Assembly: GCA_002726845.1 (NCBI GenBank)
Contig: PBSP01000029.1
Coordinates: forward strand, 1 to 7,340
Length of the DNA stretch: 7,340 bases
DNA from: Methanobacteriota archaeon
GTDB taxonomy: Archaea > Thermoplasmatota > Poseidoniia > Poseidoniales > Poseidoniaceae
Direction of reading: 5' to 3'
Shown here: positions 1-5,570 of the stretch, one piece after another
Numbering within the stretch: position 1 is the stretch's first letter
Layout: each line of letters opens with the position of its first letter
Made by a program: the position numbers and the translations under genes
Notes under the pieces: model-generated
What the model was told of the DNA's origin: nothing
Database searches by the model: none
What the model saw: the letters and a program-made list of their open reading frames with translations, nothing else

Positions 1-101
1 CTAATCTTGCATACCAGCCGCTAACCCCGTTTTGCATAGTCCGCCCCAACCAGTGGGTATTCAATCATGGTTTGAATGTGCCTGTTGAAATCATGAAATG
101 A
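1..101 (+). CDS. Possible 3' end of an unidentified gene (partial)
   Basis: Reading the plus strand from base 3, there is an open frame of 32 codons to a TGA at 99-101, entering from outside the window. The predicted tail ends in residues HGLNVPVEIMK. I do not recognise the family. The stop falls one base from the stop of the convergent TerB-like gene (103), which is the tight spacing seen elsewhere here. A 32-codon open frame could easily arise by chance, and the minus strand also has an open frame over 21-161, so the call is weak. The alternative is that these 101 bases are simply intergenic. Confidence 0.35.
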   Translation, partial: NLAYQPLTPFCIVRPNQWVFNHGLNVPVEIMK

Positions 102-102
102 T

Positions 103-552
103 TCATTCTGAGAGCGAATCGTTTTGAGCGGGTAATTTTGTGAGATGAATCCCGTTTGCATGCCACTCCCACCCACTTGAAACCCAGTCGAACAAGTCTT
201 TTAGCTCCGCTTCACTCAATCCTGCAGCGGTTGCGATTTTCTTTAGTATCCTCAATTCTCGTCGGTCATAATCACCGTCTGCAGCAGCGACAAGAGCACC
301 ATCACGGAGTGCGTAACGCAATGTTCTGGTCTCAGCATTCTTGAGTAAATTTGCAAGACGAGTCGTATCAAACAAACCCCGCCGAATTGAGGTCCTTGCC
401 TCTGGATGAACCATGGCTCTCCCCATGAAACCTTCCAGCACTTGGATTTCTTCTCGAACAAGCTCTCCGTCTGCGGCCGCAATCAGTACCAGTAAGTCCG
501 CATATCGCGTACGCTCAGATGGCTCCAAATCAGCGACTCCGTCGCAAAACAT
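103..552 (-). CDS. TerB-like protein, first of two tandem paralogues (downstream copy)
   Basis: This is a 149-residue soluble, helix-rich protein with no signal peptide or membrane segment. It has two acidic half-repeats typical of the TerB/DjlA-type fold: an AADGE motif at residues 26-30 followed by E34/E35, and AADGD at 90-94 followed by E99. In the family these acidic residues are associated with metal binding or protein contacts, and no catalytic activity is established. It aligns without gaps to the neighbouring upstream gene: by hand count about 45 identities over residues 11-140, roughly 35%, densest at ALRD...AADG and in the ELxxLKxIA helix. The ATG at 552 lies 6 bases after the upstream gene's stop, so the two are probably co-transcribed and perhaps translationally coupled; no strong Shine-Dalgarno precedes it. 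The specific role is unknown, and the family name rests on motif pattern only. Confidence 0.65.
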   Translation of the reverse strand: MFCDGVADLEPSERTRYADLLVLIAAADGELVREEIQVLEGFMGRAMVHPEARTSIRRGLFDTTRLANLLKNAETRTLRYALRDGALVAAADGDYDRRELRILKKIATAAGLSEAELKDLFDWVSSGWEWHANGIHLTKLPAQNDSLSE

Positions 553-558
553 AGGACT

Positions 559-990
559 TCAGCCTTGAAGGGTATTGAGCAAATCATATCCGTCTTGCAT
601 CCAAGCATACCCAATCTTTGTCCAATCAATCAGTTGCTGGACGGCATCTGGAACAAGGCCAATATGTTCTGCAATTTCTTTCAGAACCTCAAGTTCGTCA
701 TCATCAACAGTGCCATCAGAGGCCGCCATGAGAACCGCATCCCGGAGTGCCAGTTTACCAGCCTCTGGCCCAAGCCCATCTAAGCACTCCTCCAAAGTTG
801 GTGGACTTTTTAGCGATCTTCGCAACACTTCTCGCTGATTCGGCGATAGGAGTGCTTTTCCGAGTTGTTGTTCGAACATGGCAAGTTCGTCAACCGTAAT
901 TTCCTCATCGACGCGAGCCATGTAAGCGAGCAAACGAGCATAGGCGTATCGTTCATCGCGAGGTAAGTTCTGGAGAATGTCGGGTAGCAT
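559..990 (-). CDS. TerB-like protein, second tandem paralogue (upstream copy)
   Basis: This is a 143-residue soluble protein, homologous to the gene just downstream. Key positions match in number: D28 and E30 in the first half-repeat, and D92, D96 and E99 in the second (SDGTVDDDEL, residues 91-100). The first acidic motif is degenerate (RVDEE instead of AADGE), so the two copies have diverged there and may differ in ligand or metal binding. The C-terminal part keeps a DW pair (122-123) and a nearby G and W. The start ATG at 990 is supported by AGAGG on the minus strand, 7 bases upstream (plus-strand 998-1002); the same frame is closed by a stop at about 1015-1017, so no longer version is possible. 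It heads a two-gene operon and diverges from the DUF2237 gene across 124 bases. Function is not known beyond the fold-level resemblance. Confidence 0.65.
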   Translation of the reverse strand: MLPDILQNLPRDERYAYARLLAYMARVDEEITVDELAMFEQQLGKALLSPNQREVLRRSLKSPPTLEECLDGLGPEAGKLALRDAVLMAASDGTVDDDELEVLKEIAEHIGLVPDAVQQLIDWTKIGYAWMQDGYDLLNTLQG

Positions 991-1114
991 ATGATGGCCT
1001 CTAATGCTTCTCCATCAAGAACCTCTCGCCTCCAATCGAGGCAAAACCCTTGTTTTGCAGCGAACTCCATGCTTCCACACGATGATTCATAGGGAAGCGC
1101 TTTTTCGTTGAAAT
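991..1114. promoter_or_regulatory. Divergent intergenic region between TerB-like pair and DUF2237 gene
   Basis: These 124 bases separate two divergent starts and so should carry promoters for both directions. On the minus side, AGAGG at 998-1002 is a good ribosome-binding site for the TerB-like gene. On the plus side there is no Shine-Dalgarno before the ATG at 1115, so that message may be leaderless. I see no convincing TATA box on either strand. The region is also open in one minus frame (see rejected items), which I do not regard as coding. Confidence 0.4.
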
Positions 1115-1477
1115 ATGCATCCATCCGTTAACGTCCTCGGAACCGAATTGAAAACATGCTCATCCGAGCCGCTTACAGGTTGGTATCGTGATGGTTGTTG
1201 CAATACAGATGTAAACGACCGGGGTTCTCACACAGTGTGTTGTGTCGTGACTCAAGATTTCCTTGAGTATGCAAAATCACAAGGTAACGATTTGATGACA
1301 CCAGCTCCACATTTTTCATTCCCAGGACTGAAACCAGGTGATTCATGGTGTGTTTGCGCACGAACATGGCTCGCAGCTGTTCATGCAGGTTCTGCTTGTC
1401 CAGTTGATCTCGAAGCAACCCATGAAGAAGCACTGAAGATTATTCCGTTTGACCTGCTTGAGACGCATGCGGTTTAG
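1115..1477 (+). CDS. DUF2237 family protein
   Basis: This 120-residue protein matches the DUF2237 family end to end. It has NVLG (6-9), TGWYRDGCCNT (21-31), GSHTVCC (37-43), a GNDL segment, PGLKPGDSWCVCA (70-82) and ATHEEAL (101-107). There are eight cysteines, at 15, 28, 29, 42, 43, 79, 81 and 95, and the CC, HTVC and WCxC clusters belong to the conserved core, which suggests metal or redox chemistry. The biochemical role of the family is not established. It appears cytoplasmic, with no signal peptide or membrane segment. The start fits the family, which begins a few residues before NVLG. It is the only clear internal plus-strand gene, a single-gene unit between divergent and convergent neighbours. 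Its last 38 bases overlap the end of the GtrA-like gene on the other strand. Confidence 0.9.
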   Translation: MHPSVNVLGTELKTCSSEPLTGWYRDGCCNTDVNDRGSHTVCCVVTQDFLEYAKSQGNDLMTPAPHFSFPGLKPGDSWCVCARTWLAAVHAGSACPVDLEATHEEALKIIPFDLLETHAV

Positions 1478-1907
1478 ACGGTGAGAATTGGAATACAAAA
1501 ATTCGCATCGTCAACCAAATGAGAATGCCCCAACACAGCATGTTGGGGACCCCCAACCATTCTATCTGCGCAGGGTATTTTTCCGACAGCCATCCAATGG
1601 TTACGCTAGACCCAAGCAAACTGCCAACATAAACAGGAATTGCAGTTGGCAAGGTCCAGTTGAGTGGTTTGTGGTTGTCAAAGGTGTAATGCCGATGCAC
1701 AAAGTGTGCCATAAGGCCGGTAAGGCCCCAAAATGTACCCCACAAAATCTCGACATCAACCTCTGGTAACAAGAACATCGAAAAGGTCCAAGAGACGTAA
1801 AAAACAGCGCTGTTAAACGCCCCAGCGAGTGCGAACCGCCCCAATGATCCTCGGGGAGCCAACCGCTCATGTAGCATTGCAGCTTCAGTCGTCATTGGTG
1901 ACCACAT
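1440..1907 (-). CDS. GtrA-like small membrane protein
   Basis: The protein has up to 155 residues and four predicted membrane helices, at about 23-47, 52-71, 86-106 and 119-140. The helix-1 motif RFALAGAFNSAVFY and the HRHYTF segment after helix 2 match the GtrA/DPMS-like family. Members of that family act with polyprenyl-phosphate sugars, classically proposed as flippases for undecaprenyl-phosphate glucose, or as partners of polyprenyl-phosphate glycosyltransferases. It is the last gene of a cassette with a nucleotidyltransferase and a nucleotide-sugar dehydrogenase, which supports a role in glycan or glycolipid assembly. The start is uncertain. ATG at 1907 overlaps the dehydrogenase stop by 23 bases, ATG at 1895 overlaps it by 11 bases, and ATG at 1877 leaves a 7-base gap. 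None has a strong Shine-Dalgarno, and helix 1 survives in all three. No glycosyltransferase is fused or adjacent in this window. Confidence 0.8.
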   Translation of the reverse strand: MWSPMTTEAAMLHERLAPRGSLGRFALAGAFNSAVFYVSWTFSMFLLPEVDVEILWGTFWGLTGLMAHFVHRHYTFDNHKPLNWTLPTAIPVYVGSLLGSSVTIGWLSEKYPAQIEWLGVPNMLCWGILIWLTMRIFVFQFSPSKPHASQAGQTE

Positions 1908-2709
1908 CGCTTGATTTCCCAGTTAGAATGCGCCGTAAACGTTCGTTGTCTTTTTGCATTGCATCCATCCACTCGTATTTGACACCGAGTTGTTCGGCCA
2001 GGACACCCAATGCGAGTGAATCTTTTGGCAAACACTTGCCTCCAAAACCTCGATACAATCCGAAGATTGGGTCGAGGTGTGAAGGGCCAATTGGCTGTGC
2101 CTGCTCAGCAGTTATGATCTCACGGATGGTATACCAATCTTCATCCAGTTGTTGGCAAACATCGTACAATTGGTTTGCAAAGATGACCTTTAATGCATAA
2201 AAGGTATTTTTTGTGTACTTGACCAATTCGGCTTGTGTTGGCGTTACATGGAACGTCTGCTCTTTTCGCAATACGCCAGCTTGTCGATGCTGTTCAAACA
2301 CGCGTTCTGCAACATCTGCATGATGCGTGCCGCAGACCAGGATGTCCTGATTGGCAAAGTCTTCCAGTCGTTGTCGTTCAACAAGAAATTCTGGCGAATA
2401 GGCGATTTTGAGATGAGGGTATTTTTCATGGAAGTGTTGGGTTGTGCCAGGAACGATTGTACTTTTAATCACCGCAGTAAATCCGTCTGGCAGAGCCTCG
2501 AGAGTTTCCTCAACAATGCTTGTGTCGCATGCACCTGTCTCTGGATGTTGCGGTGTTGGGACTGCAATGTAAGCAAAGTCAACATTATCGATAACGACGG
2601 ATAAGGTAGTTCCGCGCGCTGGGTCATGGACATACAAATCATGAGTGTTTTGAAAGCAATGCTCAATTGCCCCTCCTACCATTCCTGCACCAATAATGCC
2701 TATTTTCAT
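1885..2709 (-). CDS. Short UDP-glucose/GDP-mannose dehydrogenase family protein (no C-terminal domain)
   Basis: This is a 274-residue member of the NAD-dependent family that oxidises NDP-sugars to NDP-uronic acids. The N-terminal Rossmann domain starts with GAGMVGG (7-13), followed by VPTP (50-53), STIVPGTT (83-90) and SPEFL (105-109). The central domain keeps the active-site set: K164 and N168 in AELVKYTKN, C226 as the catalytic nucleophile in GFGGKCLPKD, and D230. The usual third domain of roughly 100-150 residues, which completes the nucleotide-sugar pocket, is absent; the protein ends about 44 residues after D230. The start ATG at 2709 directly precedes the Rossmann strand and has GGTGAT upstream. 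It begins 4 bases after the nucleotidyltransferase stop, and its own stop abuts or overlaps the GtrA-like start. UDP-glucose is the likeliest substrate, but this is inferred. Confidence 0.88.
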   Translation of the reverse strand: MKIGIIGAGMVGGAIEHCFQNTHDLYVHDPARGTTLSVVIDNVDFAYIAVPTPQHPETGACDTSIVEETLEALPDGFTAVIKSTIVPGTTQHFHEKYPHLKIAYSPEFLVERQRLEDFANQDILVCGTHHADVAERVFEQHRQAGVLRKEQTFHVTPTQAELVKYTKNTFYALKVIFANQLYDVCQQLDEDWYTIREIITAEQAQPIGPSHLDPIFGLYRGFGGKCLPKDSLALGVLAEQLGVKYEWMDAMQKDNERLRRILTGKSSDVVTNDD

Positions 2710-2712
2710 ACC

Positions 2713-2718
2713 ATCACC
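2713..2718 (-). promoter_or_regulatory. Ribosome-binding site that fixes the dehydrogenase start
   Basis: The minus strand reads AAAGGTGATGGTATG, so GGTGAT, complementary to the archaeal 16S rRNA tail, sits 3 bases before the ATG at 2709. It overlaps the TGA stop of the nucleotidyltransferase (2714-2716), which suggests coupled translation. It decides against a far longer open frame reaching back to 3018. Confidence 0.7.
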
Positions 2719-3466
2719 TTTCCCGATATGGCCTCGGGTTAAGTTTTCCGTCTCGTGCCATAATGCTTGCTTGAAGAAGTGTTTCGGGCGTGCCACAATC
2801 AACCCAGGTTTCACTCCCAACTGAAACAAGAGTCGCCTTACCTTCAGCGATGTACATCCGATTGATATCGGAGATTGAAAAAGCATCCTGTTTCTGCTTG
2901 ACAGCGCTGTCAAGCTTATCCCAGAACGTTTCGTCAAACAGGTAAATGCCTCCGATGGCGAGATTCGAGGGAGGATTTTCGGGCTTCTCAACGACATCGA
3001 TAATTGAACCACTTTCATCCAAAACAGCCACTCCGAATGCTTGTGGATGCTCCTCCTCCCTTGCTAGAAGGACGCAACCAGGGGGGGCTTCTGCTTCCGA
3101 AAAATCATGCACTAACTTATCGAATTCAACCGTGGTGATGTTATCAGAGAAATAGACCAACAGACGGCAATTTTCATTGTGCGGGCGAGCCAGCAAGAGT
3201 GCTTGAGCAACCCCTAACGGTTCTTCCTCAAGCACGTAGTGAAGTTGCTCGTGTTCTAGACTCTGTCCAACATGCTTTGCGATGTGACCGATGTGTTCGT
3301 TTGACACGATCGTTGTACGCGAGATTCCACTTCTTCGTATGGTACCAAGCGCATAATCGATAACAGGACGGTCATAAAGTGGCAACAATGTCTTCTGAGT
3401 GTAGCGTGTAAACGGATACAAACGCGAACCTTTTCCTCCAGCAACAAGGATGGCTCTTGTCTTCAT
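2714..3466 (-). CDS. Sugar-1-phosphate nucleotidyltransferase (RmlA/GalU-like)
   Basis: This 250-residue protein transfers a nucleotidyl group from dTTP or UTP to a sugar 1-phosphate, giving an NDP-sugar and pyrophosphate. The signature loop AGGKGSRLYPFT (9-20) with K25 and LLPLYDRPVIDYAL lies at the N-terminus. PLGVAQAL (83-90), the metal-site FSDN (106-109, where relatives usually have GDN), VEKP (159-162) and WVDCGTPETLLQA (221-233, D223 as second metal ligand) follow in family order. It is shorter than the approximately 290-residue bacterial RmlA and lacks room for the extra C-terminal helices of that form. The start ATG at 3466 has GAGGT on the minus strand 6 bases upstream. It is the first gene of the sugar cassette, and the dehydrogenase starts 4 bases after its stop. 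The pairing favours UTP and UDP-glucose formation; dTTP/dTDP-glucose remains possible. Confidence 0.88.
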   Translation of the reverse strand: MKTRAILVAGGKGSRLYPFTRYTQKTLLPLYDRPVIDYALGTIRRSGISRTTIVSNEHIGHIAKHVGQSLEHEQLHYVLEEEPLGVAQALLLARPHNENCRLLVYFSDNITTVEFDKLVHDFSEAEAPPGCVLLAREEEHPQAFGVAVLDESGSIIDVVEKPENPPSNLAIGGIYLFDETFWDKLDSAVKQKQDAFSISDINRMYIAEGKATLVSVGSETWVDCGTPETLLQASIMARDGKLNPRPYRER

Positions 3467-3504
3467 CGAGTTACCTCAACAAGTTTGCATTGAAGTTCTT
3501 TGCC

Positions 3505-3512
3505 CTTTTAAT
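3505..3512 (-). promoter_or_regulatory. Possible TATA element for the sugar cassette
   Basis: The minus strand carries ATTAAAAG, ending about 38 bases upstream of the nucleotidyltransferase ATG at 3466. Archaeal transcription starts some 25 bases downstream of TATA, which would leave a short leader containing the GAGGT site. The match to TTTAWATA is loose, and the call rests mainly on position. Confidence 0.3.
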
Positions 3513-3515
3513 CGA

Positions 3516-3552
3516 CTGAACCATCTCATTACGTAGAGCCTTGTTGGTTCAG
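3516..3552. repeat. 8-bp perfect inverted repeat between two minus-strand units
   Basis: CTGAACCA (3516-3523) and TGGTTCAG (3545-3552) are exact reverse complements separated by 21 bases. Inside the loop, CTC (3525-3527) can pair with GAG (3536-3538). The element begins 4 bases past the stop of the beta-propeller gene and ends just upstream of the possible TATA element. No T-run follows it on the minus strand, so an ordinary archaeal poly-T terminator is not evident. It could be an RNA 3'-end hairpin or an operator for the cassette. Confidence 0.5.
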
Positions 3553-3556
3553 GAAA

Positions 3557-4639
3557 TTATTTCCTCAAAGATCTGAGTTTTTCCAACATTGCGCTTCTTG
3601 CAGCATCGCTTTCTTGCTGCATTGGCTGGGTGAGTCTTCGCTGGAAAAGTTTCTTTTCCCAAACGTAGACCTGTCCGCTGTCGCAACCCAATGCTACGCG
3701 ATGCAAATTTGACGTCATGTCATGAACTCTTTGGCCGTCGAGACTTGCTAGAACCGCGCCATCGATCACGCTGTGAACCAAAACTTCACCTTCCGAGCCT
3801 TTCCAGCGAGCAACCCAGCAGGATGGGTTTCCTTGGACATCAAACCCTGCACATAGATTACCAATCTCGTCCCCTTTGCATTCCCACTGAACCCCCTCCT
3901 TGTAAAATTCAAGATACCCTCTATCATCAGACAGGAGCAAACCTCCTGACTGTTGTATGATGTTGCTAACAGCAGCGTCCATTGTTTTCAAAAGTGTCCC
4001 ATCAATTGAGTAAACACTACCGTTGGCAAGACCGAACAGAGGCGTTGAACCCTTTGTCGAACAGATTGTGGGACTTTCCCATTCGGTATTTTGTTCAACA
4101 ATTCCTCCCTTTTGGTCGAGAATCAAATACCCGTTCATCGGTCTTCCAAGTCCCGCTATTGCGCCGTGTTTGTAGGTTTGAAACGTCCACGGGCGCTCGT
4201 CCATACGGTGTGTTTCAAGCACGTTTCCATCGAAGGATATGGCCCACACAGCGGATTCAATGAAATCGTTGTGCTCGATATCATACACGGAGGATGAGGC
4301 TAGCAAGCATTCATCGGTAGCAACAACAGCATCTGCAGAACCTTCGAGCGCAGTTTCCCAAACGATCTCGCCTGAACCATGCGTCATGCAAACGAGGTGT
4401 AAGCCGGAGGTTGTGTAAACAAAGTTATCCTTGACGATTATTGAGGAAACCCGATTCGGTGTTTGGCTTTCCCAAATCAAATCGCCTTCATCCGACCAAC
4501 ATTTGACTTTCCCATCCCATCCCCCAACAAGGATTGAATTGTCATCGAGAAGATGCACACAACTCACGGCTTCTCCCAATTCTCGAACCATCCACGTACA
4601 ACTGCTCAGGTCCATGGTTCCCGATGCTTTTGCCCTCAT
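3557..4639 (-). CDS. Cytoplasmic beta-propeller protein (WD40/PQQ-like repeats)
   Basis: This 360-residue protein is built from short beta-strand repeats. Clear blades include VGGWDGKVKCWSDEGDLIWE (about 38-57), an EIVWE segment (91-95), FGLANGSVYSIDGTLLKT (202-219), LLLSDDRGYLEFYKEGVQWE (224-243) and VALGCDSGQVYVWEK (325-339). The hydrophobic-G-DG-x-V-x-x-W pattern is that of WD40 or quinoprotein-like propellers, probably seven blades. There is no signal peptide or membrane segment, so it should lie in the cytoplasm. A charged helical tail (about 346-360, basic at the end) follows the last blade. Propellers are usually binding scaffolds, and no enzyme residues are visible. Its ATG overlaps the stop of the upstream membrane-protein gene by 4 bases (ATGA), with no good Shine-Dalgarno, so it probably depends on translational coupling and may bind that protein. 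A second ATG at 4615 is possible. The partner and role are unknown. Confidence 0.75.
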   Translation of the reverse strand: MRAKASGTMDLSSCTWMVRELGEAVSCVHLLDDNSILVGGWDGKVKCWSDEGDLIWESQTPNRVSSIIVKDNFVYTTSGLHLVCMTHGSGEIVWETALEGSADAVVATDECLLASSSVYDIEHNDFIESAVWAISFDGNVLETHRMDERPWTFQTYKHGAIAGLGRPMNGYLILDQKGGIVEQNTEWESPTICSTKGSTPLFGLANGSVYSIDGTLLKTMDAAVSNIIQQSGGLLLSDDRGYLEFYKEGVQWECKGDEIGNLCAGFDVQGNPSCWVARWKGSEGEVLVHSVIDGAVLASLDGQRVHDMTSNLHRVALGCDSGQVYVWEKKLFQRRLTQPMQQESDAARSAMLEKLRSLRK

Positions 4640-5565
4640 AAGGAAGATTGCATGTTTGCATCAAAAGCATCATGATTCAATGTCTTACTTCGTTTAGGGA
4701 TGGCGAAGGTAAGCAAAAATGCAGTTAATCCAAGAATGCACGCTGCGTAGTAGTGTCCTACGCCAAAGAAAGCGAATACGGTGCTCATTCTGAGAACCGC
4801 AACGGAACCGCTTCGAAGCGCCCACACAACAAAACCAATCGAGATAATTGAGACCCCCATGAATCCATAGCCAAGCATGATGTAGATTCCTGCTGCGCTG
4901 GGGTCCATTCGCGGGTTCTCTTTTTGTTCTTCGTTGCGGTCTATCAACCGTTTCGTACATTCCTCTTGGCCATACGGGCAAGGTTCGTTCTCGAAAGTAT
5001 CAGGAGAGGGCATAATGAACTTGAGTCGAGTAAAACCATAGGGCTCTATCAATGCAGGAGGCGATAGTAAAACTCGTTCAACCAATGTGTCGGAATAATT
5101 GTCTCTCTCAATCGTTATGTCGATTCGAGCAAGTCCAGGCTTTACGTACTCAAAGGAAAATGTCCCGTTTCCGTCGGTTTGGGTAACGCTTGAGTTGAAC
5201 CACCCCGGTTTTTCTTCCCACTCAAGTTTGATTTCGATTCCTTCCAACGGATCGCCTTGGTGATCGTAGACCGTACCATCAAACATAGCTGAATTTGGGG
5301 GCGCTGACTGCGACAAACGATACACAAATTCATCGGGCTGAACCAATCCTGAATCAGGAGAAGCGTAATCAAGTCCGTTAAGGAAACCAGAAGCTGCAAT
5401 GAACAACACAAAAACAGCAATCGATTTTGTGATGGGGTGAAGCGTTGTATCTGGGATGGTGAATGTTGCGTTCGACGTCGCAAACAGTGCTGAAGATTCC
5501 GTTTCAGGAAGGCCTTCTAGGCCAATCCAACCCGATTCATCTTCCCTCATGCAAAGCCCATCCAT
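4636..5565 (-). CDS. Membrane protein with extracytoplasmic Ig-like (carboxypeptidase regulatory-type) domain
   Basis: The protein has 309 residues. A soluble acidic N-terminal stretch (1-44) precedes a first membrane helix at about 46-65. Residues 94-160 look like a CarboxypepD_reg/Ig-like beta-sandwich: FDGTVYDHQGDPLEGIEI, then TDGNGTFSFEYVKPG, the usual 'variation with default, then T-D-x-x-G-x-F' pattern. Two cysteines (196 and 203) in the following linker could form a disulfide outside the cell. The C-terminal third holds a long helix at about 224-250 and a hydrophobic stretch at 254-289 that may be one or two helices, ending in a basic KRSK. The start ATG at 5565 is 5 bases after the hflX stop; ATG at 5550 is an alternative, and neither has a strong Shine-Dalgarno. 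The gene sits between hflX and the propeller gene in one apparent operon. I do not recognise a named family over the full length. Confidence 0.75.
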   Translation of the reverse strand: MDGLCMREDESGWIGLEGLPETESSALFATSNATFTIPDTTLHPITKSIAVFVLFIAASGFLNGLDYASPDSGLVQPDEFVYRLSQSAPPNSAMFDGTVYDHQGDPLEGIEIKLEWEEKPGWFNSSVTQTDGNGTFSFEYVKPGLARIDITIERDNYSDTLVERVLLSPPALIEPYGFTRLKFIMPSPDTFENEPCPYGQEECTKRLIDRNEEQKENPRMDPSAAGIYIMLGYGFMGVSIISIGFVVWALRSGSVAVLRMSTVFAFFGVGHYYAACILGLTAFLLTFAIPKRSKTLNHDAFDANMQSSL

Positions 5566-5570
5566 TCGGT

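Noticed and set aside
89..103. AATCAT-GAA-ATGATT hairpin at the end of the TerB-like gene as a terminator
   Set aside because: The stem is only 6 A/T-rich pairs and no T-run follows on the minus strand.
810..1124. Minus-strand open frame of 104 codons starting within the DUF2237 start region
   Set aside because: It runs out of frame through the first half of the TerB-like gene, whose frame is backed by homology to its neighbour and a Shine-Dalgarno, and it overlaps the DUF2237 start on the other strand. Its first 40 residues look faintly protein-like, but match no family I know.
2710..3018. Longer start for the dehydrogenase, reaching back to 3018
   Set aside because: The extra 103 residues lie out of frame over the nucleotidyltransferase and precede the Rossmann motif, which belongs at the N-terminus; GGTGAT stands right before the 2709 ATG.
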